Of a stretch of 64,000 bases of DNA, positions 42,041 through 53,758 are shown piece by piece. The DNA comes from Euborellia annulipes (Eukaryota; Arthropoda; Insecta; Dermaptera; Anisolabididae), in contig JAKCPI010015154.1 in the NCBI GenBank assembly GCA_023213315.1, forward strand, positions 1-64,000. Reading direction: 5' to 3'. The translations under genes were made by a program, and so were the position numbers. The notes under the pieces were generated by a model, which had not been told where the DNA came from, searched no databases, and saw only the letters and a list, made by a program, of their open reading frames with translations. Each line of letters starts with the position of its first letter. The first letter of the stretch is position 1.

Positions 42041-42530
42041 TTTAATTAATAAAATATAGTTTTTAAAATATTCAATTAAGAAATACTTTTTACTTAAAAT
42101 TTTCTAAAAATATGTCTTAAAATAACTAGAATTAGATTTATGTACTTTATTTTGAAATAAATTTACTAGAAAAGATTAAGGTATCATTCACTTAAAAACA
42201 TCTTGTTTACTGCGATGTTTTAATGGCGGGTGGTTCAAAATGCTCTTTTTTTTATTTGTTTAAGATCTTTTTCGTCATCTAAGGCCATTTAGACTCAGTT
42301 CCTATTTACTTAAATTGATTGGTAGCCAAGAAATTTGCCATTTTGTAAAAGATAGCCACAAATGATTACAAATTTTATTTTTAAATAAAATATATTTTTA
42401 ATAAGAATCAAATACCAGTAAGAAATATTTTTTAATTACCTATTTAAAATATGGATGAATATAATATATTTAAAAGATTTAATAAAAAAGGACTGATAGA
42501 GACAGTTCTAACCTTAACATAAACTCAGAC
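42041..42530. other. No gene seen
   Basis: AT-rich spacer. Confidence 0.4.
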
Positions 42531-42650
42531 CAGCGTAGCCAGAAATTTTTGATGGGGGGGGTTCAAGAAAATTTTTTCAAAAATTTGCAAAATTCAAGAT
42601 TATTTTAGGGTATTTATAAATCTTAAATATCTAGTCATGGTTTGGGTTTT
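42531..42650 (+). repeat. Truncated hAT-type MITE (4453 family)
   Basis: GCGTAGCCAGAAATTTTTGA, then ATTATTTTAGGGTATTTATA and AATATCTAGTCATGGTTTGG; the right end is missing. Confidence 0.7.
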
Positions 42651-43924
42651 TTTTCTATAAAATATTTAGAGTTTGAGTAATTTAATTTTTTCTATTAGAA
42701 ATTTATGGATGAAGTTTAAAGGGCCCTGTCCCCGGGAATTAACCCACCCACTGCCCCCCCCCCCTCTCTGCGGCCCTGATGCTTTCGAAACGGTCCCTGG
42801 GTGGCGTTCAAGATTGCTCAAATCGATGTTACTAAAATTTCGCAACTAGAGTTAAATTTTTTTCATTTTTTAAATTAAGATTTTCTCTTTGAAACATATA
42901 GGCTAATAAAAGAATTTTTTTTTTAGTTTGACGATGGATATTTCTTGTAACCCCTTATAACTCATCATTGAGGATATAAGATCAGACATGAATGTCGTAA
43001 AAAAAGGGTTCAAAAAAGCATCGTAGCCGCTATAAGAAAAAAAAGGATAAACTTTAAGAGGGTTTAAATTGTTCGGATTTATTTTTTTCTTCTAATTTAT
43101 ATTTATTACCAAAACGGAAGAAAAGTTTTACATAATTTATATTTTAATTTAACAAATATTGAATTTAAGAATAAGAGGTCCGATTAGCCTGGTGGGTAAA
43201 TTACTTTTTGAGTTTGATGTAGTGCTTAATATAATATTAATATTAATGTTTAGGCTTGCATTTAATATTCTTTGTTATTTATTAAATTATTCTTATAAAC
43301 TAAAAACGCGAGATGATTTAATTATAAATGTCCTGGGTAATTTTAAAATATATTTTTATTTATATTTCATGTTAAGATCTAAATATTGTTTTTAAACATG
43401 CAACTTAATTTTTAAATAAATAAAAATAAGAGATTTTTCCTGAAACATCAATCAATCAATGCCTTTTTTGAAGGCAAATTATACAGTATTTATTTTAACT
43501 AAAATAAAAATAAAATCAAAACCTAAAACTTAATTTAAAAAATTATATTATGAAAACAAAATAAATGCAAAATGATGCGCCGCTAAATGTACGACTCTCA
43601 TCAGTTATGTAACTATGGTTGCCTATGTTCAAGGCGTTTCTCATTTTCATTGCCCGTCCTGTTACCTATCTTCAAAAGGCTTAATTCATTTCTTGGGCTT
43701 TTCACTATCCAAAATTACATTTTTAGAAACCAGAGCTATTTTTGTAATGAAACTTCTTTACTCATGGTAAAGCAAGTTCGATTCATTCCCCTAGAAGGGT
43801 TACAAAAAGCTATATTCCTTCCACTCGTCGGTTAAGGGGCTTCAGGAGGTAGAAGTTAAGCATGTTTTTCCCAAGAAGAGGGAGTTAAGTCTTCAAAAGT
43901 AAAAAAAAAAACAAAACACCTATT
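42651..43924. other. No gene recognised
   Basis: AT-rich. Frames at 43159-43395 and 43587-43835 have no domain, no start context and random composition. 42720-42785 is a C-run-rich patch. Confidence 0.4.
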
Positions 43925-44465
43925 ACGAAAATTTGCCAAGAGATGTCAGCATGGTAGCTAATAATTTAATGCATTTGGTTGATTCTTTTAACAATGAATA
44001 CTTTATAAATGTTATTATATATTAAGTATCTATTATAAAAGCATAAAAATATATAAATATAGGCCAGTTATAAGCTAATAGGGGATCGACTGTTAGACTA
44101 GGCTGCCATCTATTGCGAGAGTGCTGAACTATTTGACACATAATTTTTTGAATATATCTACCAATTTTATTTTAAAATTTTCTGAATTAATATGTGATTA
44201 ATTTAATAATAACAATAAATTCATTTTTAAATTTAAAAAAAATTAAAGATTATTGGGACAGATTGTTTTTTTGTATTTGCTTGATAACAAAAAAATTAAT
44301 TTCCTTAATTTAATAAGTCATTAAAAAAATTATAACTCGCTGTCCCAATAATCCCTTATGGATATAATTAATTTAAAAAAAAAAACTCATTGAAAAATTC
44401 CTTATAATACTGTAGTCTAGTTTTTTTTTTAAAGTACGTTTAGACGCTCCTAAATGAATGAATGA
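43925..44465. repeat. Inverted repeat pair, right copy
   Basis: Mirror of 37500-38075; the ~5.9 kb between them holds the 38.5-42.6-kb elements. Either two insertions or long termini of one large element. Confidence 0.75.
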
Positions 44466-45374
44466 TCACCCGGGGACAAAAAAAGCTAGACTGTTGAGTC
44501 ATAGCACATTAACCAATAAATAAATAAATAAATAAAATAATTTAATAGATCGTCTACCTCATTGAAAATTATTTTCTATTGTAACTGTCAATTTTCAGAG
44601 AAGTTTCACTTCTCTAGTGTGTAGCCTATTATATTAATAAATACACTGAGTTTTTTTTTTTTTAGAAAGTTATTTGAAAGCTCACTCATAAAATTTTATT
44701 TTACTAATGTACTCCTAAATAGCCTACTACACTTCTATGTAAACTATATAGAATCAAAAAAAAAAAAAATGTTTTTAATATTTACTTTTTTAATTATACT
44801 TAAAGATAATGAAAAGAAAGAGGAAAAGAACAAACACAAAATACGTTATTATTTTAAATAAAAAAAAAAAAAAAAATGACGAAATTCTTTTAAATGAGCT
44901 TGGCAAGCAAACAAACAGAGAGAATGCTTCTAAGACACGAAATGGACCTCATTCTTTACTGCTATGCGGAGTAGCATGTAGCGCTTCTCCTTCCCGATTG
45001 TATCTCTTTAACGGGGCGGTTGCAAATGCTTTCCATTCTCAAAAGTGTAATGAGAAGGCACAAACAAGTTGCAAAGGTAGCCTGCCTGCCTGCCTATCTA
45101 CTCTATTCCCGAGTATATTTTATGAGTTCTTTTAAAATTCGCTATATATATTTTTTTAAATAAAATTTACAATTCAACTGCATTTAGCTAAATATGTATT
45201 ACACATATTAAAATTTTATAAAACTACCTTGGTTCTAACCCCCTCCCCGTGGCAGGGAGGTTAGAAGTGTTGACAAATGTCAATATTGATAGTCTGGAAG
45301 CCACGGAGACAATTTAAGCCTTGTTTCTACTCCATTTGGCTGTGATGATTATGAATTATATGACCAAGTCTTGT
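44466..45374. other. No gene recognised
   Basis: 44516-44540 is (AAAT)n. 44890-45110 is GC-richer single-copy sequence (GCATGTAGCGCTTCTCCTTC, GGGGCGGTTGCAAATGCTTT, three GCCT units) and could be an untranslated exon or regulatory block; its 108-residue frame starts in poly-lysine from an A-run and is not convincing. Confidence 0.35.
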
Positions 45375-45750
45375 TTGTCTATTTTTTCTGAGGTCTATTG
45401 AATATAAAAATATGGGGAATGACTTCCCCGAGACTTTCTCGTATATTCTTTTGGAATTACGTCTGGGTATGTGTGAACAGGATTGCTTAAAAACCAAAGC
45501 AGCTAGATCAGATGAAATTTGGTATATGCTCCTTACACTAAAATTGTAGATTTCTATCAACTTTTGGAGTAAATACGTCACTTGGAAGTAGTACTTTACC
45601 TATTAAGTTTTTATGATAAAATACTCAATTTTAAAAAGTTTTTATTCTTTAATATTTTTCCGAAAACTGAATAGTTTTTGAAATAATCAGAGAAGAAAAC
45701 GACATTTTTCGTTAATTTTGGAAAGAAAAATCAAAACAAAATCAGACAGG
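45375..45750 (-). repeat. R2 copy
   Basis: ATTGCTTAAAAACCAAAGCA, TTGGTATATGCTCCTTACAC and TTTTGGAGTAAATACGTCAC in family order. Confidence 0.75.
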
Positions 45751-45759
45751 TGGCATAAT

Positions 45760-46130
45760 GTTTCAACTAGAGCCAACGGTTACCAGTTTAAAATTAAGTA
45801 AAAAATAAATGATATCGCTACACCCCATTGGTTCCAAATCGGAGGTTGATTGCGGACGAAACCGATAAACATAAATTATCTTTCCTCCATGGAATCCGCT
45901 AGGCAAGTAGTTGACTGATGTGAAAGTTAGTTCATTTTTAGTTGAATTGAGTTGATTCAACCAGTGGGGATGAGAACGAGAGCAGCACGGCGCATCCGCC
46001 AGGCGGACGAGTTGACTGCGTGTGAAAGGGGCCGGGCGGATTTCATTAATTTTCTACAGTTTCCCTGAACTTACCTGGTCATCTAGTTGCCTCGAATCCG
46101 CCTCGGCCTTACTCGATCGATTTGAGCTTA
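45760..46130. other. CpG-richer single-copy block
   Basis: Contains GCATCCGCCAGGCGGACGAG and GGGGCCGGGCGGATTT. On the minus strand, CTAGATGACCAG/GTAAGTTCAG (46069-46090) is an excellent splice-donor sequence after a short open frame (KAEADSRQLDDQ). A small exon is possible but no acceptor or family is evident. Confidence 0.25.
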
Positions 46131-46242
46131 GCGTCTAATTTTGAATATTTATTAATTGATGGTTAGTCCAATTTATAAACTTAAAAGGAAGAAAATAGTG
46201 TTTGCTTATTATATCAAAGATAATTAATAAAAAAATACTTTA

Positions 46243-46274
<32 letters not shown>

Positions 46275-47225
46275 GAGGTAAGAGAAAGTAAAAAGAGAGG
46301 ATAAAAAAACAAGTTGGGAATATTTTTACTAGATTGCAACATGCATCTCTCTTGCTACTTACTTGCCCTGCTCTGCTTTCAGTCTAATTTTGTTTGTTTT
46401 CCCTCCATTTATATTACATATACATGACTATATATCTAAATAAACGTTTCCATATATTGCTATAAAATGGCGACGCTTATAAAATATACATTTGTGTGTA
46501 TGGATTATGTCCTAGATGGCTTATTTGAACATTAAAATATTTTGTTTGATGATTAAAATGGCTTATGTGTTTGTCTATATTGTGTGTGTGTGTGTTGAAA
46601 CAGGTGAAATCTCGCTATCTCTAATTTAAAATTTAAAAATGTATAAATTAGAAATATCAAATATTCATTTTTGTTTTATATTCGTTACCTGTATGTTTTC
46701 ATATTCCATATAAAGATTGAATTTGAGTTTGTTTGTTTTTTATTTGAACTTTTTTTTTTTTTAATCCTATCAATTTAAATACAAAAAAATAATCATTTAA
46801 TTTCCATCTCTTAAATGGAAGCTTGTTAACACGGCTGTTTTATTTCCATTCCAAAATATTGTTTACTTGAACAAATATATTCCATTCATTAAAGATACTC
46901 TGTAGGTCTATAGGGCACTATTCGCATTGAGGTAAAAAGTCCAGTTTGATTCTCAAACTTAAATAATTAAGCTTTCATATAAGTTTGTTATGTTTGTCTG
47001 AATTATTCAAGTTTCTATACAAATACTCTTGTAGCATACTCTAAAATAAAAGTTAAATAAAAGTTTCGTTTTAGGAAAAATGTTAAAATTTGCACGCAGG
47101 CCTATATGGAATTTATTTTTCAAAAACCTATTTGAAATGTTTTTATTAAAAAAATCCTTTTACATCTGGTCCAACCTGGGCCCCCCCCCCCCCCGTGACC
47201 GAGTTTAAAAATAGGGATAATTTTG
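46131..47225. other. No gene seen; solo start hairpin at 46232-46290
   Basis: (CT)n(AT)n then AGAGGTAAGAGAAAGTA, a trace of the ~690-bp family; otherwise AT-rich, with short GT repeats near 46582. Confidence 0.45.
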
Positions 47226-47235
47226 TTATCCTTAG

Positions 47236-47310
47236 AAGTCAAGAAATGTGGGTTCGGATCCCAGGCAGTCCAATGAATATTTTTTTAAATCAATTGTATA
47301 CCAGTTGGTA
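47236..47310 (+). repeat. SINE-A fragment
   Basis: GTGGGTTCGGATCCCAGGCA then GTCCAATGAATATTT; B-box half only. Confidence 0.7.
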
Positions 47311-47944
47311 TAATTTATTATTATTACATGTATCATATGGTATATAAATATCGCTTAAATTCTTTAAAAAAATCTATAAATTATTGGCATTATATGAGAT
47401 GAATACAAATTGTTAAGTCAAATTTTATTATTAGGGTACTTTTTAATTATAGGCCACATTTTTGTATTAAATATTTATTAAAAATATATAAATACTGTAC
47501 AACTTTTCGACTGCTTACTCTGCAGCTGTTATCAAGTACTGTGCACTCGCTCCGACTCAAGTGAACTAACTGTCATGTCCGTTACTTGCCTTTTTATATA
47601 CAGCTACGTCAGCGCCATCTGTCGGCATTTCTGTGAAGTTAGATTCAAATTTTCCCGCAATTTTCACTCATTTTCATGAAGTTAGTCACAATTATCAAAG
47701 CAAGTGTTAACATAAAAAGCATGATGTTACAATAAGTTTCCTGAGTTTGATTTTTACATAGATGTTTTTTGTTACAAAAATGTGGTCTATAATTAAAAAT
47801 TCTCCTAATATTAATATTTCAAACCACAAAAACTTTAATAAACACATTCAAATTTTATTCGTTCCCAAGATGCAGTAGACTAATAAAAGGCGATTCATTT
47901 GACTTAACAAGTTTGTTTTTAAAAATTCTCGAAAATTAATTGAT
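47311..47944. other. No gene; Penelope-like terminal sequence suspected
   Basis: 47500-47545 read on the minus strand has TTGATAACAGCTGCAGAGTA then GCAGTCGAAAAG, the decayed layout of the ribozyme-like termini. 47618-47634 has CAGCGCCATCTGTCGG, a motif also common near such termini. Confidence 0.35.
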
Positions 47945-47976
47945 CTGAAGAAGGGCGCGATAGATATCCGAAACGT
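47945..47976 (+). ncRNA. Hammerhead-ribozyme-like motif
   Basis: CUGAAGA, AGGGCGCGAUAGAUAUCC, GAAACGUU. Core halves are canonical; stem II closes with GG/CC and may extend imperfectly. Confidence 0.55.
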
Positions 47977-48356
47977 TGTTGATAAAAATTATTAAGCTTA
48001 TAAATTACCGGTAATTCATCTGGATGTGATATTTTCTTCTATTGTAATATTTATAAAAGCACGATCAGTGAATGAGAAGGTTTATTATATCAGAGAAAAA
48101 AAAAACAACCCCCTGATATAACTAGCATTAAATCCAAGATCTAATAAAAATAAATAAAATAAATGTACATTACTTAGCTATTATTTTTAATAGAATTTTT
48201 TTTCACTTGTTTCAATATTCCTCTTATGTTTTAATTAAAAATTTTAACAAAAATTCGAGAGATGTAATCCATGAAAATAATAATATCCACCATGTTTATT
48301 CAATTGATTTAATATCTAATTTTTTTTTTTTTTTAATTAAAATTTGTGGTGCCTAC
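47977..48356. other. Intron side of the Sidestep-like exon
   Basis: AT-rich, with a T-run at 48321-48334 just beyond the splice donor. No second exon is recognised downstream on the minus strand in this window. Confidence 0.4.
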
Positions 48357-48486
48357 CTGTAGAGAGGAATCCCTGCGTCGTCTCGAAACCAAAACACCAT
48401 GTACACCTTATCATAACCAGGCGGTGTGACGTTGCACGGTAACTCGACGCTTTTGCCCTCGACTGCTTGCAAATCCACTGCGACCA
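48357..48486 (-). CDS. Sidestep-family immunoglobulin exon
   Basis: A 130-nt exon is bounded by a strong acceptor (TTTTTGTTTATACAG at 48487-48501) and donor (CTACAG/GTAGGC). It reads VAVDLQAVEGKSVELPCNVT, then PPGYDKVYMVFWFRDDAGIP, then LY. This is the first half of a V/I-set Ig domain: EGKSVELPC gives the B-strand cysteine and VYMVFWFRD the C-strand tryptophan. The PPGYDKVYMVFWF and AGIPLY pattern is characteristic of the insect Sidestep family, single-pass surface proteins acting as Beat receptors in axon guidance. The exon starts after the first base of a codon and ends after the second; the next exon should complete the serine of an expected YSFDVRG. The other exons lie outside or in distant introns. 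No frameshift or stop is present, and GC content is well above the flanks, so it looks functional. Another Ig protein is possible but less likely. Confidence 0.82.
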
Positions 48487-48501
48487 CTGTATAAACAAAA
48501 A

Positions 48502-49496
48502 CGAACATGATTAAATCTATTATATTAGATCGTCTAAATTAAACATGATTATATGAGGGCTTTAGATGATAGGCATACTGTATTTTTTATTTTTTAATTG
48601 AAATTAGATATCCGTTTGAATGTGCAGGTGTCTGGTAAAAAAATTTCTTTCTTTTGTATTTTGTTAATTTGAATTGAAAATATGAAATTTTCTTTTATGT
48701 ATATGTAATACATATGCATAAAGTGGGAAAAAAATATATACGAATTTTTATTTATTCATCATCGCTATTGGCCGTAGGCTATCCCAACAGTGCGCATAAG
48801 ATACAGGAATTATAAACAAAAACATTAATACAAACAACACAAACAAAATAAACTCATTGTAAAATATTTAGGATTTAATAGAATAGAGAAGAGAAAAAGA
48901 AAAAAATTCACTTTGCAAATTATTTCTCTATTTTTTTTTTTTTTTAATAGTAAAAGATTAAAAGAAAAATTCTTCTGGCTGAATAAATGCCAAAAGAAAC
49001 TAGAGCGAGTGTAAAATTTTATTTTAAATAAGAATTTTTAATTAAAATCTTAACGCTATTGCCACGTTTCAACACACGCTGTCTATTTTATAAAATTTTT
49101 ATTCAAATAGTAAAAAACAAAATGACTCATATTTTATATTTTTTTCTATTTAAATTATAAAAAAAATTAAATTATTTATTTAATTAAAAATTTACTTATT
49201 TAAAAGTGTAGTAAGAAAGAATGAATTTGACCTTAAAGATTGAACTCTATTTTTATGTTCTCTTACCCTATATATGAAATATATAATGAGAGAAAGTATA
49301 TTGACCATATATTATTCGAAACAAATATCGCTTGCTTAAAATGCTAAATTTTCAGAAATTTGGGACAAATTTATTTTCAAATATAGGTTCTTTCAAATTC
49401 GACTGTTTTTTTAAACATTTATTAAAACATACACTTTACATTTATTTCAAAAAAGTTTCCATTGTTAATTTAAGTATCCATTATGCCATTTATATA
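48502..49496. other. Intronic AT-rich DNA, no exon recognised
   Basis: Presumably an intron of the minus-strand Ig gene. Contains a solo start hairpin of the ~690-bp family at 49258-49300. Confidence 0.45.
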
Positions 49497-49870
49497 CCAA
49501 AAATAATATCTGACAAATAACCACTCCTTGCTGCTCAGCAAGTTAAAATTGATTACAACATTTTTCTAATGAAACAATAGCTTTATTGAGACAAAAATTT
49601 CCTGGAAGAATTATCGTAAGAAATGGTGATGTTACTTGGCCACCAAGATGGCGTGATCTACCACCGTGGACTATTTTTTTTTTTTTTTTTTTTAAGTTTA
49701 GAAAAAAGCCAGGTTTATATATATAAAAAAAAAAACAAAAAAAAAAACAATAGCCTACACAATCAATTCCACGAAATTATTCGTGGCATTGGAGAGCGCC
49801 ACAATTATGTCAAAAATTTGGCCTGTGGAGCAGCGAGGTGAGATCATTTGTCAGATATTATTTTTCGTAT
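49497..49870 (+). pseudogene. Tc1/mariner-type transposase C-terminal relic
   Basis: The plus strand reads TWPPRWRDLPPWTIF at ~49634 (mariner motif WPPRSxDLxPxDxFLWG around the last catalytic acid), a T-run, LEKSQVYIYK (cf. LWGYVKxxVY), then FHEIIRGIGERHNYVKNLAC, GAAR, a stop, and DHLSDIIFRIKMP (cf. CRAARGGHLxDIIF). Homopolymer expansions and the stop disable it. The last ~40 nt are also present inverted at 49497-49537, so the fragment is a fold-back relic. The catalytic D appears as W in the decayed motif. Confidence 0.62.
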
Positions 49871-51499
49871 AAAAATGCCATAACTGATACTTCAATTACC
49901 AGTAAAAAGTTTTTGAAATATATTATGTAAATTGTATATTCTATTAAAAGTTTTAAAAAAATTGTCGAATTTTAAAGACCCAGTAGTTATTTTCCCATTC
50001 TATTTTACTAGAATAATTTCTGAATTGACACGATGGTCTTTTTTTCACTTGTTCAAATTATACGTGTCATGTCTGGTAAGAGAGATGAAATCCACCGAAG
50101 AATTAGTGCCATAAGGTCTCCGAAATATTAGGAAATAAATTTGTCCCCTCATTTATTAAACTGCTGAAAATTTATCATTTTCTTTGCTTCTTTTTTAAAG
50201 AGTCCATTAAGAATTCAATTCTTGCAAAAGGCCAACATTAAGAATTTTGAATTGAGTAACTATTGCATTCAAAAAACTAAAATTCCCTCGATCAAATACT
50301 TTTGGGATTAAGTTATTAAAACTATAGTTTAAGTTTCTCTATAGAGAAATTGGGCTCCAAGAAAAGTATTTTCAATATAATTATGAAATACCTTGTTGGT
50401 TGAGAGTGGGGTAACCGGGCAAGAAATAAATATCTTTAAGTAATAATTAACGCAGAAATAGAGTATTATTTGTAAGAAACACGAGTGAAAACTAAAATTC
50501 AAAAGCATGTTATGAAAGAAGAGAAAATGTTCATTTTTTCCCTATCAATTTTTTTTTCTATTCATTAAATTTGACATGTTGAATGCATCAGGAATGAATA
50601 CAACAAACAAACATTTTTTTTTTGTGATTCTAAACATGTACACACACAAATACACGTTGGAAACAATATTCGCATTGGGATAATTAAGGAAAGAAATCCA
50701 CTTTCGACACATTCAATCACAATTGGTCATATTTTGATTTAAACTTCATTCATTTTATCTATTAAATCAATCATCTGACTTTTTTAAGTGGATGTAGCCA
50801 TCAAAATATTTAATTGCTCAATTATCAGATAAAAAAAATAAATAAATATGTTGACTTGCTTTTTTAAAATGTTCTAAAGACCGGAACTTGTCTTTCGGTA
50901 TAAATATGCAAATATTTTTATGAAAAAACATCATATAGAAAAATATTTTGATAGATAAACTAAATAAATAAATAAAAATGAAATTGATGTTATATTCGGT
51001 TGTATTTATACTTGTGGTGAGTAAAACCAATTTTGATAAAATAACTAGATTAAGTTGGAATATGGAATTCGAATAAAAAATTCTCACCACATTTACATAA
51101 AAAAAAAAAAAATCTCTATGACCTTCGAATATACCAGGTACAAAATACATAAAGAAGGTAAATTTAAATTGGATTAAATGTCCCCCGGACTCCTGTGTCC
51201 ATTAAATCCAATTAAAAGTCAACCCGCCCAGAAGGTGAATTTAAAAATAATTATTATTATTTTTTTTTTTTTAATTCAAATGTCCAATCGAAAAATCTTC
51301 TTTCTTTTTTCTTATCTAGGTATCGATTGAACAAATTTTATTTCAATTTGAATTAATTAGAATCATGTTAACAAAGAACATTCTCATTTAGGTTTACTAA
51401 AATTTTCATATTTCAACAAGCCGTCATTTAAATATAATATTGTGACTATGATATTTGTGATGAGGGTCGTGAATATAAAGTTGAAACGACGAACTATCT
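49871..51499. other. No gene seen
   Basis: AT-rich throughout. Frames of 60-110 residues are hydrophobic, AT-driven and lack splice context. Confidence 0.4.
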
Positions 51500-52277
51500 T
51501 CTTTTTTGGCGTGACTGGTCGCACAGCATACAACTTTCTCTTACCTTTAGTAATAGAAAGTTGTATTCTGGGCTTGTCACACCAGATTATTTAAATTGAT
51601 TTGTAGTATAAATAAATCACGGTACATGTGAATCTCAAAAATCTGGTGTGAATGGCGCACAGCACACAACTTTCTCTTACCTTGTGTAATCGAAAGTTGT
51701 GTACTGTGCTTGTCACACCAGATTTTTTGTGTCGACATGTATTTAGTTTCCGACAGTACGGTACATTCGATTGTCAAGATGTAAAATTTATATGTGAAAA
51801 TATTTATATTTTGTTATACCAATTTTCCTATCTTTCCTATGAAGTACTAGAGTAAAGTCGTCTTCAAAGGATTTGAAGGGCAAAATGAGAATATATATTT
51901 TCATGAGCATCTAAAAAATAATTAATTTTTGAATTTTAATCAAAATCGTTGTAGCAAATTTTGAGAAAATCGAAAAATTAGTGAAAAAGTACATCAGTAA
52001 AGTACTAGTACTTTTTGGCCGATTTTGTTTAAAAACTTATGTTGACGCTCCAGGAGGGTACCTAGCTTAAATATAAAATTTCAACCTCATAGCTAAATTC
52101 CTCCATGCTTAAAAGTGAACACACACAGACAGACAGACCATGTCGCGAAAACCACTTTTTTAGATTCAGGGGACCTCAAAACGTGTATATCCATCAAAAT
52201 CTTGACATCGAATTTTTAACATGAATCCAATACTTTCTCTCTATATACATTAACATATATAGAGGTAAGAGAAAGTA
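51500..52277 (-). mobile_element. ~690-bp family element with duplicated terminal hairpin
   Basis: Two successive terminal hairpins (51506-51590 and 51637-51730) precede the family body, which runs to GGTAAGAGAAAGTA at 52263-52277. The second hairpin arms are AAAAATCTGGTGTGAATGG and TTGTCACACCAGATTTTTT. It lies in the presumed intron upstream of the 52378 exon. Confidence 0.8.
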
Positions 52278-52377
52278 TAAACTTAGATTAATTAAAGACT
52301 AATAAATTGTAATCGACAAGAATTTCATTTGATTTGACTATCCATTTTATTCATATTTAATATTTTTTTTATTTTAG

Positions 52378-52416
52378 ATGGTGCTTTCCGTTGCCCATAC
52401 CCATAACTCGAACAGG
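52378..52416 (+). CDS. Penultimate exon of an unrecognised gene
   Basis: A 39-nt exon between TTTTTTTATTTTAG and GTAAAC. In the frame that continues best it reads MVLSVAHTHNSNR. The M need not be the start. The following intron is 66 nt with a T-rich 3' end. Confidence 0.5.
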
Positions 52417-52482
52417 GTAAACACACTAAATATTTATTTTTAATTGCATTGATATTTTTTTTTTAAATATAACAAATTTCAG

Positions 52483-52671
52483 GAGAAACGAGATCTTTTG
52501 GATGTTGCAATGGACGCTGCAAGAAATGCTGGAGCGACTGTTTTGGGTCAATTTGAGAATGGAATGGAGGGCGCCAAAACTGTTGGGGAAACCATCAGGA
52601 CGGGCCTTGACAGGATTAAAACGAGGATATCGAACCGATTTGGGAATAAAGAAGAAAGTGAAAGTAGATAG
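52483..52671 (+). CDS. C-terminal exon, small helical protein
   Basis: After AACAAATTTCAG the exon reads EKRDLLDVAMDAARNAGATV, LGQFENGMEGAKTVGETIRT, GLDRIKTRISNRFGNKEESE, SR and stop. Heptad-like spacing of L/V/A/I with K/R/E/D suggests amphipathic helices; there is no cysteine, membrane segment or recognisable domain. A second frame is also open across the exon, but its W- and K-rich product is less protein-like. Start phase matches the 39-nt exon upstream (phase 0). AATAAA lies 176 nt past the stop. The composition jump at both splice sites argues for a real exon. Function unknown. Confidence 0.65.
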   Translation, partial: EKRDLLDVAMDAARNAGATVLGQFENGMEGAKTVGETIRTGLDRIKTRISNRFGNKEESESR

Positions 52672-52846
52672 AGAATAATTATTTTCTAACTTCCTGATGT
52701 TAACTTCAAAATGAAAATTGTTTCTTTGTTTCTCTCCTTTAATACTTTTACCAATCATCAAATGATTCTATTCCATTGATTCTTATAGTTTATAATTATA
52801 TTCATATAAAACAGATTTTTTAAAGCACACTTTACCTCCATGTTTC

Positions 52847-52856
52847 AATAAATAAA
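52847..52856 (+). terminator. Polyadenylation signal pair
   Basis: Overlapping AATAAATAAA after a 3' UTR of about 175 nt; AT/GT-rich sequence follows. Confidence 0.55.
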
Positions 52857-53054
52857 AATATTTGTAACAAATACATCATTGAATTTGTAGTTTGCAATTG
52901 TAACTATTGTCAATGAAAGTAAAATTTTCTATCCAAACTTGAAAAATTTTCATTTTATTCTTTGTATTTTTGATATTTTTGGTCAAAAAAATTTAATAAA
53001 CCTGAAATTGAAACAAAATACTATCATATATCAAAATAATATTTTATCAAAATG

Positions 53055-53165
53055 TTAAGCCCTCGGGGTTTGGTGTAGAGATTAGCGTGCTAGCCTCGTA
53101 TACCAAAAGTCGCGGGTTCGGATCCCAGGCAGTCCGATGATTTTATTTAAGCCATTTGGATACCA
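53055..53165 (+). mobile_element. SINE-A head and start of body
   Basis: GCCCTCGGGGTTTGGTGTAG, ATTAGCGTGCTAGCCTCGTA, GCGGGTTCGGATCCCAGGCA, then TTATTTAAGCCATTTGGATA. Confidence 0.82.
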
Positions 53166-53758
53166 ATCCGAAATTCAAATTTTTAGATGTTATCCCTTTG
53201 ATGGAGAGTGACTTGAGTTGTCTTTGTCGCTAGGGCCCCTGAGTGTTTCTCTTGGAAATTTTGATGATTTTACTGAATTTATTTAATATGAATTTTCTCA
53301 TCGTTTTAGTATAAATGTAAAAGTCTCGACAAATGAAATTCCTTACACGTGTACAATATTTTCTTTTGGAAATCTTATCTAACAAAGATTCAAGCTTTGA
53401 AATAATGCTTCATTTAACAAACTGGTAATTGTGTAGTATGCCTAGGAAGAGATGGTATAATCCATCGGTTCATCATTGCAACAAACAAAATCTAGAAATA
53501 AATACAATCGATGGAATTTCACAAAAATTTAAAGGCGCTTTTTACAAACTATACAAAAAAATATTATGGAGAAAAACAAACAAAAAATTGCAATGAATTC
53601 CTAATTAATAATATAAATAGGGGCCTACATATATTTAAAATATCCAGAGAATATTTGGATTTTACTACAAGAAAAGCTGATTTATACTTGTACTTAAAAA
53701 GGAAAAGATTTAATCTTTCATGGTGTGGCTTCTACAAAGGAGTTGTTTCAAAGGATAG

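Noticed and set aside
44809..45135. 108-residue plus frame
   Set aside because: Starts in poly-A coding for lysines and has no domain; only the single-copy block beneath it was kept as a possible regulatory or untranslated region.
50818..51150. 110-residue minus frame
   Set aside because: Phe/Ile/Tyr-rich product of AT-rich DNA, with no motif, start context or splice signals.
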